Shown here: positions 1 to 7,245 of the stretch, piece after piece
Layout: each line of letters opens with the position of its first letter
Position numbering within the stretch: the stretch's first letter is position 1
Source: Bacillota bacterium
GTDB lineage: Bacteria; Bacillota; Thermosediminibacteria; Thermosediminibacterales; Thermosediminibacteraceae
Reading direction: 5' to 3'
Assembly (NCBI GenBank): GCA_003242255.1
Contig: QGUT01000051.1
Coordinates: 1-10,296, forward strand
DNA: 10,296 nucleotides
Program-made: the position numbers and the translations under genes
The notes under the pieces: model-generated
Told to the model about the DNA's origin: nothing
What the model saw: the letters and a program-made list of their open reading frames with translations, nothing else
The model's database searches: none

Positions 1-187
1 TATAAAAGGGGGCCGTAGAACGGTGTATCACATCAGAGACATTCTGCCGGGTAACACCGAAATTCTCCGCAATTTCGCCAAAAGACCAGTCTTTAAAAAA
101 ATGCAGTTCGAAAAATTCCCTTTGCTTTTCGGTCAAAAAGGCCCCATAAAAATCATAAAGAAGGCTTATCCGCACCAGATCCGCCAT
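1..187 (-). CDS. ylxM: YlxM/UPF0122 family helix-turn-helix protein, SRP-associated (5' part only)
   Basis: The gene runs off the left edge; the first 62 codons are visible, starting ATG at 187. A Shine-Dalgarno AGGTGA lies just upstream. The translation opens MADLVRISLLYDFYGAFLTE and contains a sigma-70 region 4-like helix-turn-helix at about residues 33-56, with the segments FGEIAENFGVTRQNV and SDVIHRS. This is the pattern of YlxM (UPF0122), a family of about 110 residues encoded next to ffh in Firmicutes; in streptococci it modulates the GTPase activity of the SRP and FtsY pair. Its place directly after ftsY supports the call, and ffh is expected beyond the edge (inference). It has its own likely promoter at 224-252. 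The remaining half is not visible, so integrity cannot be judged. Confidence 0.87.
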   Translation of the reverse strand, partial: MADLVRISLLYDFYGAFLTEKQREFFELHFFKDWSFGEIAENFGVTRQNVSDVIHRSTAPFY

Positions 188-197
188 TTTTTCACCT

Positions 198-217
198 GTA
201 AAGTCCTAACGCTTTAC
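198..217. repeat. Short inverted repeat near the predicted ylxM transcription start
   Basis: GTAAAG (198-203) and CTTTAC (212-217) form a 6-bp dyad separated by 8 nt, at or just downstream of the predicted start of ylxM transcription and just upstream of its ribosome binding site. It could be an operator or a weak leader hairpin. It is short enough to be chance in AT-rich DNA. Confidence 0.3.
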
Positions 218-223
218 AACCTA

Positions 224-252
224 ATTTTATACAACTAAGCAAACTAAGTCAA
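224..252 (-). promoter_or_regulatory. Sigma-A type promoter of ylxM
   Basis: On the minus strand, TTGACT (247-252, 5 of 6 to the -35 consensus) is followed after exactly 17 nt by TAAAAT (224-229, 5 of 6 to the -10 consensus). Transcription would start near 214-218, giving a leader of about 30 nt before the ylxM ATG at 187. It lies in the 73-nt gap after ftsY, which contains no terminator-like hairpin. Read-through from smc-ftsY is therefore also possible, and this would be a secondary promoter for ylxM-ffh. Based on motif reading only. Confidence 0.62.
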
Positions 253-260
253 CAATTATT

Positions 261-1157
261 TTAAAGTATGGCTTCCACAAAGGCCTTCGGATCGAACTCC
301 TGCAGGTCTTCCAGCTTTTCGCCAACTCCTATAAAGAACACCGGAAGATTTAATTCCGAAGCTACTGCGACGGCAACGCCGCCCTTAGCCGTGCCGTCCA
401 TCTTAGTGAGAATTATGCCCGAAATGTTTACAGCTTCTTTGAAAATTCGCGCCTGGGCTATGCCGTTTTGCCCGGTAGTGGCATCCAGCACCAGGAGACT
501 CGCGATCTGGGCATCGGGGTATTCTTTTTCGCTTACCCTGTAAAGCTTTTTTAGTTCTTCCATCAGGTTTTTCTTGGTGTGCAATCTGCCCGCCGTATCG
601 CAGATAATTATATCCGCCCGCCGGGCCTTGCCCGCCTGGATCGCATCGTATAAAACCGCCGCCGGGTCCGCTCCCTCCTGGTGCTTTATGACGTCCACGC
701 CCACTCTGTTGCCCCAGACCGAAAGCTGTTCAGCCGCTGCGGCCCTAAAGGTGTCCGCAGCAGCCAGAATTACTTTCTTGCCTTCCGACTTAAATCGGTA
801 AGCCAGCTTCCCTATGGTGGTGGTTTTTCCAACGCCGTTTACCCCCACCACCAGGATAATCGCAGGAGACACTATATCCAGCTTTTTTTCTGGAAAGACC
901 TTTATGATCTCATCTTTTAAAGCCTCTTTTAACTCCTCCGCGGATCGTATCTTTTCCGCTCTGACTTTCTCCCTGAGTTCAGCCATTAGTTTTTCTGTAG
1001 CACTTACACCCAAATCGGCAGTTATCAGGATTTCTTCCAGTTCTTCCAAAGTATCCTCATCTATCTTTGCGGAAAATTTCAAAAGGCTCTCGACTTTCGC
1101 AGCCAAAGCGTTCCTGGTTTTAGCAAGGCTCTGTTTTAAAGTATCAAAAATGCCCAT
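261..1157 (-). CDS. ftsY: FtsY, signal recognition particle receptor GTPase
   Basis: FtsY docks the SRP (Ffh plus 4.5S RNA) with its ribosome-nascent chain cargo at the membrane and the Sec translocon; the two GTPases activate each other. The protein has 298 residues: an N domain of helices (about 1-90), then the G domain. Visible motifs are GVNGVGKTTT (105-114, P-loop), DTFRAAA (135-141), DTAGR (187-191), TKMDGTAKGG (251-260) and GVGE (277-280) near the end. It lacks the long acidic N-terminal domain of the E. coli protein; the first 20 residues (MGIFDTLKQSLAKTRNALAA) look like a basic amphipathic membrane-targeting helix. The ATG lies 6 nt after the smc stop, with AAAGGA upstream inside the end of smc, so smc and ftsY are co-transcribed. 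The call is secure; FtsY is told from Ffh by the absence of a C-terminal M domain. Confidence 0.97.
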   Translation of the reverse strand: MGIFDTLKQSLAKTRNALAAKVESLLKFSAKIDEDTLEELEEILITADLGVSATEKLMAELREKVRAEKIRSAEELKEALKDEIIKVFPEKKLDIVSPAIILVVGVNGVGKTTTIGKLAYRFKSEGKKVILAAADTFRAAAAEQLSVWGNRVGVDVIKHQEGADPAAVLYDAIQAGKARRADIIICDTAGRLHTKKNLMEELKKLYRVSEKEYPDAQIASLLVLDATTGQNGIAQARIFKEAVNISGIILTKMDGTAKGGVAVAVASELNLPVFFIGVGEKLEDLQEFDPKAFVEAIL

Positions 1158-1163
1158 TTTTCA

Positions 1164-4100
1164 TCATCCTTTCCGGTTTTCCTCCAGTTTCACGGTGACC
1201 AGCTTTGACACCGCCGTCTCTTCCATAGTTACGCCATACAGGGCATCGGCCACTTCCATCGTGCCCTTCCGGTGAGTTATTATTATAACCTGAGTGCGCT
1301 CGGCTATTTTTTTCAAATAGCGGGTAAATCGGTCTATATTGGCATCGTCCAGAGCAGCTTCTATTTCATCTAGGACGCAAAAAGGCGTCGCTTTGATATT
1401 CAGTATCGAAAAGAGAATAGCTATGGCCGTGAGAGCTCTTTCGCCTCCGGAGAGGAGGGACAGGCTCTGGAGTTTCTTCCCGGGCGGCTGTACAATTACC
1501 TCAATACCGGACTCCAGGGGATTGACCTCGTCTTCCAAAACCAACTCGGCTTTGCCGCCTCCGAAAAGTTCCACGAATACTTTTTTAAACTCAGCTTGAA
1601 CCTTTCTGAAAGTGTTTAAAAACATCTCTTCCATGGTCCTTGTCAAGTCCTTTATCAGGTCATCGAGTTTCATCTTCGCCTGAAGAAGGTCATCCCTCTG
1701 GCTCTTCATAAAATCGTACCTTGCCTTTAGGTTTTCATAATCTTCGATGGCACTCAAATTAACGGGCCCCAGTTCCTCAATGTTTGTCTTGACCGCGAAA
1801 AGTTCCTGTTTTATTTTTTCACCACTGCCCAGGTCTTCTTTTAATTCTAAAGCATCTCGGAGGGACATGGAATATTTTTCCATTAAAATCGCCTCAAGAT
1901 TTTCCATGTGCACTCTTAGAGAGGTTTCATTTATCCTCAACTCGGCTATGGCATTCTGCTCTCTCTTTTCCGCCCGCTCCAGGCCGGTTATTTTCTTCTG
2001 CAGCGACTCCAGCTTCCCGTCCAGCTTTTCCTTCTGGCTTTTTACTTCGTTCAGCGCATTTTGTAGATTTGCCTGTTTTTCCGCATTCTCCTCTAGTCGG
2101 TTTTGTAATTCCTGAATTTTACTTTCCGTAGTCCCTATTGCCGCCCGAACTGAATTCAAGTTTTGAATTATTTCGTTCTGCTGCTTCTGCCACTCGCTTA
2201 AATTCTGTTCAAGGTTTTGAATTTGATATTTTAGCCCGAGTTTTTCCTGCCTGACATCGTTTAGAATTGCCCTCAAATTATTTATTTCATTTTCAAGTCC
2301 TTCCTTTAACCTTTCCCTTTCTTTTATTTCCCGTTCCAAACTTTCAACTTTAAGCTGGCGCTCTCTATTTTGCTTCTCGAGTGAATTCTTATTCTGCTCA
2401 ACTTTCGAAATCTCGAGTTCTATTTCTTTTAATTCTTCTTCTATCTGCTTTTTCTCAAGTTCCAATATCCTTTGCCTCTCCAACCTTTCCCTTATAAGTC
2501 CATTTTTCTCGGCTTTTTCTTTTTCGAGGCTAGCTATATCCTGGTTGCAGGAATATATGCTTTTGCTCATGGTATCGATGGATTCTTGAGAAGTCCGCAG
2601 GGCTTTTTCGATTCGGCTTATGGCGTTTTTTAATTCACTTATCTCGCCTTCTACTTGTCTTAGATTTTCCTTTATTTCTTCAAATTCCCTTTTTCGGCTC
2701 AAGAGCAGGCTAGATCTTTTCAGACTGCCGCCGGTAATCGAGCCGCCGGGATTTATAATTTCCCCTTCCAGGGTCACAATTTTAATGCCAAAATCCGTGT
2801 TCCTGGCTATCTCCAGGGCCTTATCAATATCTTCTGCTACGATCACCCGTCCCAATAGGTGGAGCAGAACCGGACTGAACTTTCTATCGTATTCCACCAG
2901 TTCGCAAGCGATGCCCACACAGCCGGGGGCTGAAAGCACCCATTCTTCATGGGGACTCAACGCCCTGGGTTTTACCGAGGTAAGGGGAAGAAAGGTCACC
3001 CTACCCAGGTTGTTCTGCTTTAAGTATTCAATAGCTTCTTTAGCGTCCTGTTCGCTATCGCACACCACGTTTTGCAAGGCCCCGCCCAAGGCGGCCTCGA
3101 TGGCGGTCTCCAACGTTCTGTCGACTTTTATAATGTCAGCGACGGTCCCGTAAATCCCTTTTAAGCAAACCTTTCCAGCATTAAGATGGGACAAAAGGTT
3201 TTTTACTCCCAGTTGATACCCTTCATAGCTCTGGTTTATCTCCTCTAGGGCTTTGTAACGGGATTTTAGCTGGTTCAGCAAAATTATTTTTTCCTGCAGC
3301 AATTTGCTCTTTTCGCCGTATTCCATATTCTTCTGGCTCAGTAATTTCTGTTCAAATTCAATCTTTTCGTTTAAACTAGAAAGAGTATTCTTTAAATCGG
3401 ACAGCTTGTTTTCAATCGCCTCCAGTTCCTTTGAGGTGAGGGTTTTAGCCTCGTTTATCCTTTTTAGATCCTCTTCTATCTGCTGCAGACGCTTTTGCAT
3501 GTTGTTTTTCATAGTGTTGAGACTGGCTATGGTATTTTTTACCTCTGAGGCTGAATTCAGGAGGTCTATTACATCGCCTTTTAGACTTTCCACCGCAGCT
3601 TGCTTTTCCTTTATCTCATGATCTAAAGATGCCAGTTCTTTTTCCTTCTGGCGTAAATTGGATTCAACCTCATTTAACTCCTTAACTTTTCCCTCGAGTT
3701 TTTCTACCTTAGAACACAGGTTACCCTGGGCATCCAGAAGCTTTTCTTTTAAAGCATCAAGTTTTTTCTCCATATCACCCAGGCTATCCTTCAATTGCTG
3801 GAGCCTTTCGCTCTGCCACTTTTTTTCCTTTTCAATTTCATTTTTCTCCGCATTTTTTTGGAAAAATTCGCTCTGGAGCCTTTCGCATTCACTTTGTTTT
3901 TCGGCCCACTCTTCTTTGATATGTACGAGTTCATCCTCCAAAAGCACCTTTTTGTCCTTGATCTGAAATAAAGCCTTACTTTTTTTCTGCAATTCCGATT
4001 CAACCTGGGCCAATTTTTCTCGGATCTCTTCAATTTCCAGTAGATGGAGATTTACTTCCAGCAGCTTCTGGCGCTCCGTCAATCTTTTGTACTCCAGAGC

Positions 4101-4733
4101 CTTCATCCGCTGGGAAAACAAGAGGTCTAGCTGCGATTTTATTTCCGCCAATAGGTCATCTACTCTCGACAAATTTGCCATAGTCTCTTCTAGCTTTTTT
4201 TCCGCTTCACGCTTCCTGGCCCTGTGTTTCATAATTCCGGCGGTTTCTTCAAATATCAGCCGCCTCTCTTCGGGCCTCGCCATCAAAAACTCGTCCACTT
4301 CGCCCTGACTTATGATGGAGTAGCCGTCCTTCCCTATCCCCGTATCCATGAAGAGTTCCTGAATATCCTTCAACCGGCAGGGAACTTTGTTGAGATAAAA
4401 TTCACTTTCGCCAGACCGGAAGGCCCGCCGGGTTATGCAAACCTCTGAATATTCCAGCGGAAGCATATGATCGGAATTGTCCAGCACTATCGATACTTCA
4501 GCCATGCCCATGGGTTTTCGCTTTTGGCTTCCCGAAAATATGACGTCCTCCAGTTTAGACCCTCTTAAGGTTTTGATGCTCTGTTCTCCCAATACCCACC
4601 GGATGGCGTCAGTAATGTTGCTTTTGCCGCTGCCGTTAGGGCCCACCACAGCGTTAATTCCAGGTTGAAATTCTATGTCTATTCTGTCCGCAAAGGATTT
4701 AAAACCTTGCAGTTCGATCCTTTTTAAATACAA
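1164..4733 (-). CDS. smc: SMC, chromosome condensation and segregation ATPase
   Basis: SMC forms a V-shaped homodimer that, with ScpA and ScpB, extrudes DNA loops and helps separate newly replicated origins. From the chosen start it has 1189 residues, close to the 1186 of B. subtilis. The N-terminal head has Walker A GPNGSGKS (31-38). Long charged coiled coils flank a hinge at about 505-670 ending near GGSITGGS. The C-terminal head carries the signature LSGGERAL from residue 1094 and Walker B FCVLDEIEAALDD with the catalytic Glu near 1123. The reading frame stays open upstream to a TTG at 4757, but the Shine-Dalgarno AAGGAGGT (4741-4748) sits downstream of that codon and 7 nt before a TTG at 4731-4733. 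That TTG gives the classic start MYLKRIELQGFKSFADR. smc heads a unit with ftsY after the spoVS terminator. No frameshift or missing motif is seen. Confidence 0.96.
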   Translation of the reverse strand: MYLKRIELQGFKSFADRIDIEFQPGINAVVGPNGSGKSNITDAIRWVLGEQSIKTLRGSKLEDVIFSGSQKRKPMGMAEVSIVLDNSDHMLPLEYSEVCITRRAFRSGESEFYLNKVPCRLKDIQELFMDTGIGKDGYSIISQGEVDEFLMARPEERRLIFEETAGIMKHRARKREAEKKLEETMANLSRVDDLLAEIKSQLDLLFSQRMKALEYKRLTERQKLLEVNLHLLEIEEIREKLAQVESELQKKSKALFQIKDKKVLLEDELVHIKEEWAEKQSECERLQSEFFQKNAEKNEIEKEKKWQSERLQQLKDSLGDMEKKLDALKEKLLDAQGNLCSKVEKLEGKVKELNEVESNLRQKEKELASLDHEIKEKQAAVESLKGDVIDLLNSASEVKNTIASLNTMKNNMQKRLQQIEEDLKRINEAKTLTSKELEAIENKLSDLKNTLSSLNEKIEFEQKLLSQKNMEYGEKSKLLQEKIILLNQLKSRYKALEEINQSYEGYQLGVKNLLSHLNAGKVCLKGIYGTVADIIKVDRTLETAIEAALGGALQNVVCDSEQDAKEAIEYLKQNNLGRVTFLPLTSVKPRALSPHEEWVLSAPGCVGIACELVEYDRKFSPVLLHLLGRVIVAEDIDKALEIARNTDFGIKIVTLEGEIINPGGSITGGSLKRSSLLLSRKREFEEIKENLRQVEGEISELKNAISRIEKALRTSQESIDTMSKSIYSCNQDIASLEKEKAEKNGLIRERLERQRILELEKKQIEEELKEIELEISKVEQNKNSLEKQNRERQLKVESLEREIKERERLKEGLENEINNLRAILNDVRQEKLGLKYQIQNLEQNLSEWQKQQNEIIQNLNSVRAAIGTTESKIQELQNRLEENAEKQANLQNALNEVKSQKEKLDGKLESLQKKITGLERAEKREQNAIAELRINETSLRVHMENLEAILMEKYSMSLRDALELKEDLGSGEKIKQELFAVKTNIEELGPVNLSAIEDYENLKARYDFMKSQRDDLLQAKMKLDDLIKDLTRTMEEMFLNTFRKVQAEFKKVFVELFGGGKAELVLEDEVNPLESGIEVIVQPPGKKLQSLSLLSGGERALTAIAILFSILNIKATPFCVLDEIEAALDDANIDRFTRYLKKIAERTQVIIITHRKGTMEVADALYGVTMEETAVSKLVTVKLEENRKG

Positions 4734-4748
4734 AAGGTAAACCTCCTT
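4731..4748 (-). promoter_or_regulatory. Shine-Dalgarno site and TTG start codon of smc
   Basis: AAGGAGGT (4741-4748) is a near-perfect anti-16S match, followed by 7 nt and then TTG at 4731-4733. This decides the start of smc at TTG rather than at the upstream in-frame TTG (4757), which would put the ribosome site inside the gene. The protein then begins with the family-typical YLKRIELQGFKSF after the initiator Met. Confidence 0.8.
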
Positions 4749-4776
4749 TAAGGTCAACCCTTTTTTTACCCTTTAG

Positions 4777-4805
4777 ATTTTACCATACGGTGAGCAAAAT
4801 AAAAA
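4777..4805 (-). promoter_or_regulatory. Possible extended -10 promoter for smc-ftsY
   Basis: The gap between the spoVS terminator and smc must hold the smc promoter if the terminator is efficient. The best candidate is TAAAAT (4777-4782) preceded by TGG, an extended -10 (TGn) element. The -35 region at the right distance (4800-4805, TTTTTA) is poor and falls in the U-tract of the terminator. Transcription would start near 4770, about 37 nt before the TTG start. Weak evidence; a promoter further upstream with terminator read-through remains possible. Confidence 0.35.
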
Positions 4806-4832
4806 TACCTGTCTTTGAAAAGACAGGTATTT
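4796..4832 (-). terminator. Rho-independent terminator after spoVS
   Basis: On the minus strand, a perfect 13-bp stem (arms 4820-4832 and 4803-4815, AAATACCTGTCTT and its complement) closes a 4-nt loop TTCA. The RNA then continues TTTTTATTTTG through 4796. It begins 15 nt after the spoVS stop. The run of T occurs only in the minus direction, so it ends leftward transcription from spoVS and from any fab-rnc read-through, separating them from smc-ftsY. Confidence 0.88.
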
Positions 4833-4847
4833 CACTTCCAAAAGACC

Positions 4848-5108
4848 TTATCGGGGTTCTACTATAAATTTAATCGCTGTTCTTTCTTCTCCGTCAATTT
4901 CAATCTCTGCAAAGGCAGGCACGGCAACCAGATCGATACCATTAGGAGCCACAAAACCTCTGGTAATCGCAATTGCCTTTACCGCTTGATTGACAGCTCC
5001 GGCTCCCACCGCCTGAAGTTCAGCCACTCCCTTTTCCCTCAGGACGGCTGCCAGAGCACCAGCAACGGCCTTGGGTTTTGATTGAGCTGATACTTTTAGT
5101 ACTTCCAT
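4848..5108 (-). CDS. spoVS: SpoVS, stage V sporulation protein S
   Basis: This 86-residue protein is a full-length SpoVS, a small Alba-like protein very strongly conserved in spore formers. Recognisable stretches are MEVLKVSAQSKPKAVAGAL at the start, then GAGAVNQAVKA, RGFVAPNG and IDGEERTAIKFIVEPR to the end. In B. subtilis its loss affects sporulation at stage V (spore coat and core maturation), and the gene is read by sigma-H; its molecular activity is unclear, with nucleic acid binding suggested by the Alba-like fold. The ATG at 5108 has AAGGGGG about 10 nt upstream. It lies alone between rnc and smc with its own predicted sigma-H promoter (5144-5170) and terminator (4796-4832), so it looks like a monocistronic unit. 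SpoVS also occurs in some non-sporulating thermophiles, so by itself it does not prove sporulation. Confidence 0.96.
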   Translation of the reverse strand: MEVLKVSAQSKPKAVAGALAAVLREKGVAELQAVGAGAVNQAVKAIAITRGFVAPNGIDLVAVPAFAEIEIDGEERTAIKFIVEPR

Positions 5109-5143
5109 TCTCCATATACCCCCTTAAATTTTTTAATTAATAT

Positions 5144-5170
5144 ATTCTATAAGTTCCGCAAAATTCCTTC
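5144..5170 (-). promoter_or_regulatory. Sigma-H type promoter of spoVS
   Basis: On the minus strand, GAAGGAATT (5162-5170) fits the sigma-H -35 pattern RNAGGAWWW at every defined position. ATAGAAT (5144-5150) fits the -10 pattern RNNGAAT at every defined position. The spacer is 11 nt, within the 11-12 nt norm of B. subtilis. Transcription would start near 5136, giving a leader of about 28 nt to the spoVS ATG. A sigma-A reading (TAGAAT as -10) has no acceptable -35 at 17 nt. spoVS is a known sigma-H gene in B. subtilis, which supports the reading; it is still a motif match, not a mapped start. Confidence 0.78.
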
Positions 5171-5183
5171 TAAGATATCACTA

Positions 5184-5909
5184 TCATTTTATTATGTTTC
5201 TTTTTTTTAAGAATCTTATTGCGGATTTAGCTGCCTTCTGTTCCGCCTCCTTTTTGCTCTTGCCGCTGCCGCTACCCAAAACGTCGTCCTTCCAGCTGAC
5301 CTCGACGAAAAAGGTCTTGTCGTGGTCGGGTCCTTCCTCTTTCACGACCGTATAGGTTATTTTATCGGGTGATATCCTCTGGAGCATCTCCTGCAGAAAA
5401 GTTTTGTAATCGTTCGAAAGTTCGCCTGCTTTTGCTTTCTCTACGATCGTTCTGAACTTATCCCTGATAAAAGCCGCCACCGTCTCCAAACCCCTGTCCA
5501 AGTACATGGCACCTACCAGGGCTTCAAAGGTGTCGGCCAGGATGGAATCCTTTTTCCTGCCCCCTGTAATTTCTTCGCCTTTTCCTATTATCAGGTAATC
5601 CCCCAGATTCAAATCCCGCGAAAGCAATGCCAGGCTTTCTTCGCATACGAGTAGCGCCCTTAATTTAGTGAGTTCTCCTTCAGTATAGTTAGGGTAATCC
5701 TTGTAAATCCACTCGCTTATCACCAATTCTAAAACTGCATCACCTAAAAACTCCAGCCTCTGATTGTGCACGTTGTGGGGCAGGCCTTTCTCGTATGCAT
5801 ACGACGGATGGATCAAGGCCTGGTTTAATATGTCCAGGTTCTCAAAGTGGACTCCTAGGACATCTTCCAGTTTTTTTAGCTGTTCCTTCCTTCTTTCGTC
5901 GATAACCAT
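5184..5909 (-). CDS. rnc: Ribonuclease III
   Basis: RNase III cleaves double-stranded RNA, releasing 16S and 23S rRNA precursors from the primary transcript and processing mRNA and antisense duplexes. The 241-residue protein has the endonuclease domain at about 10-160, with the signature NQRLEFLGDAVLELV (Glu53, Asp57) and the second metal-binding pair in DSILADTFEALVGAMYLDRG (Asp126, Glu129). A double-stranded RNA-binding domain follows at about 169-236, ending with GSGSGKSKKEAEQKAAKSA. The ATG at 5909 has AGAGGT at good spacing. It follows fabF by 21 nt, the common acpP-fabF-rnc order in Firmicutes, so it is probably transcribed with the fab genes. All catalytic residues are present. No terminator is seen after it, so transcripts could continue into spoVS. 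Confidence 0.97.
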   Translation of the reverse strand: MVIDERRKEQLKKLEDVLGVHFENLDILNQALIHPSYAYEKGLPHNVHNQRLEFLGDAVLELVISEWIYKDYPNYTEGELTKLRALLVCEESLALLSRDLNLGDYLIIGKGEEITGGRKKDSILADTFEALVGAMYLDRGLETVAAFIRDKFRTIVEKAKAGELSNDYKTFLQEMLQRISPDKITYTVVKEEGPDHDKTFFVEVSWKDDVLGSGSGKSKKEAEQKAAKSAIRFLKKRNIIK

Positions 5910-5930
5910 CGTAAAACCTCTTTACAAAAA

Positions 5931-7175
5931 CTAATTTTTCACTTTCCCGATCAACAGGGTGGCGTTGTGACCGCCGAAACCCATTGAATTGGAAAGGGCG
6001 TAATTTACCTTCTTCCTTACGGCCACGTTGGGCACGTAATTCAAATCGCAATCCGGGTCCGGGTTTTCGTAATTTATTGTCGGATGCACTTCGTCAGTAT
6101 AGACCGTCATCACTGTCGCTACGGCTTCTACAGCTCCCGCCGCCCCCAACAGGTGCCCTATCATAGATTTTGTGGAACTTATCAGCAGCCTGTACGCATG
6201 TTCTCCAAATACTTTCTTTATAGCAAAAGTTTCGAATTTATCGTTGAGAGGAGTAGAAGTACCGTGGGCATTGATGTAATCTACTTCTTCCGGCTTAATC
6301 CCGGCATCTTCCAGGGCGGCCCGCATTGCCCTCTGGATACCTTCTCCTTCCGGCGCTGGCTGGGTCAGGTGGTATGCGTCGGCGGTAGCTCCGTAGCCCA
6401 ATATTTCCGCGTATATACGGGCTCCCCTTTTCTTGGCGTGTTCCAGCGTTTCCAGCACCAGCACCGCCGCTCCTTCTCCCATGACGAACCCGTCCCTGTC
6501 TCTGTCGAAGGGCCTGCACGCTTTGGCAGGCTCCTCATTTCGGGTAGAAAGGGCCTTCATGGCGGAAAAACCTGCAAAAGCCATCGGGGTTATTGGGGCT
6601 TCCGTTCCTCCCGCCAGCATCACGTCCGCTTCACCGTTTTGCAGTATCCTGAAAGCCTGTCCAATGGCAGTGGTACCGGAGGCGCAGGCGGTAGTTACCG
6701 TGAAATTTGGCCCTTTGATGTTCAGAGCCATCGATATCTGCCCCGATGCCATGTTGGAAATCAACATCGGGATAAAAAAAGGGCTCACGCGACGGTTGCC
6801 TTTTTCCAGGAAAATCTTGGTCTGTTCCTCCCAGGTCTCAGTGCCACCTATGCCGCACCCCATCACTACTCCGATTTTGGCGGGATCGGTCGACGAAAGG
6901 TCCAGTTTCGCATCCTCGATGGCCATTTTGGCCGCTCCTATGCCAAACTGGGCGAATCGATCTAACCTTTTCAATTCCTTTTTTTCAATAAAGTCCTCAG
7001 GGTTGTAGTCTCTGACTTCGCCCGCAATCCTCGTGGGAAAATCTTCGCATTCGAAGCGAGTGATATGATCGATGCCGGATTTTCCATCCAGCAGGGATTT
7101 CCAAAACCTTTCCTTGCCGGTACCGACCGGAGATATGACCCCCAAGCCCGTAACAACAACTCTTTGCTTTTTCAT
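5931..7175 (-). CDS. fabF: FabF, beta-ketoacyl-ACP synthase II
   Basis: FabF condenses malonyl-ACP with a growing acyl-ACP, releasing CO2 and extending the chain by two carbons. The 414 residues form the doubled thiolase fold. The nucleophile is Cys164 in TTACASGTTA, and the His-Lys-His set is His304 (NAHGTSTPLND), Lys336 and His341 (KSMIGHLLGAAGAVE). The gatekeeper loop is SMGFGGHNA near 397-405. The cysteine with two histidines marks a FabB/FabF-type elongation enzyme rather than a FabH. The ATG start has GGGGGAG 7 nt upstream. It follows acpP after a 70-nt gap with a hairpin (7208-7237) and precedes rnc. Length and motifs are normal. Confidence 0.97.
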   Translation of the reverse strand: MKKQRVVVTGLGVISPVGTGKERFWKSLLDGKSGIDHITRFECEDFPTRIAGEVRDYNPEDFIEKKELKRLDRFAQFGIGAAKMAIEDAKLDLSSTDPAKIGVVMGCGIGGTETWEEQTKIFLEKGNRRVSPFFIPMLISNMASGQISMALNIKGPNFTVTTACASGTTAIGQAFRILQNGEADVMLAGGTEAPITPMAFAGFSAMKALSTRNEEPAKACRPFDRDRDGFVMGEGAAVLVLETLEHAKKRGARIYAEILGYGATADAYHLTQPAPEGEGIQRAMRAALEDAGIKPEEVDYINAHGTSTPLNDKFETFAIKKVFGEHAYRLLISSTKSMIGHLLGAAGAVEAVATVMTVYTDEVHPTINYENPDPDCDLNYVPNVAVRKKVNYALSNSMGFGGHNATLLIGKVKN

Positions 7176-7207
7176 TATTGTTCTCCCCCAGAATGCCCTT
7201 ATTCAAA

Positions 7208-7237
7208 GTAAGTCCCGCGATTTATCACGGGACTTAC
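7208..7237 (-). promoter_or_regulatory. Stable intercistronic hairpin between acpP and fabF
   Basis: On the minus strand, GTAAGTCCCG (7228-7237) pairs perfectly with CGGGACTTAC (7208-7217). Inside, TGA and TCG add three more pairs (one U-G wobble), giving a 13-bp stem with a 4-nt TAAA loop. It begins 8 nt after the acpP stop. It is followed by TTTGAATAAGGG, a very poor U-tract, so it is not a strong terminator. Likely roles are partial attenuation, or a processing or 3'-protective element that raises acpP mRNA relative to fabF and rnc. The function is inferred; the structure is read directly. Confidence 0.75.
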
Positions 7238-7245
7238 GGTAAGGC

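Noticed and set aside
23..238. 71-codon plus-strand frame at the left edge
   Set aside because: It overlaps the start of ylxM on the other strand, whose helix-turn-helix and ribosome site are clear; the plus-strand product is not recognisable.
2620..3153. Plus-strand open frames of about 100-180 codons opposite smc
   Set aside because: They are Ser/Phe-rich translations of the reverse complement of Lys/Glu-rich coiled-coil codons, the usual antisense shadow; none shows a family motif.
5125..5150. AT-rich stretch with TTAATTAA considered as an operator upstream of spoVS
   Set aside because: It is a short palindrome in AT-rich DNA located between the -10 element and the ribosome site; nothing distinguishes it from chance.
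6084..6965. Long open frame of 293 codons on the plus strand opposite fabF
   Set aside because: It lies wholly antisense to fabF, resembles no known protein, and is explained by the codon bias of the minus-strand gene.
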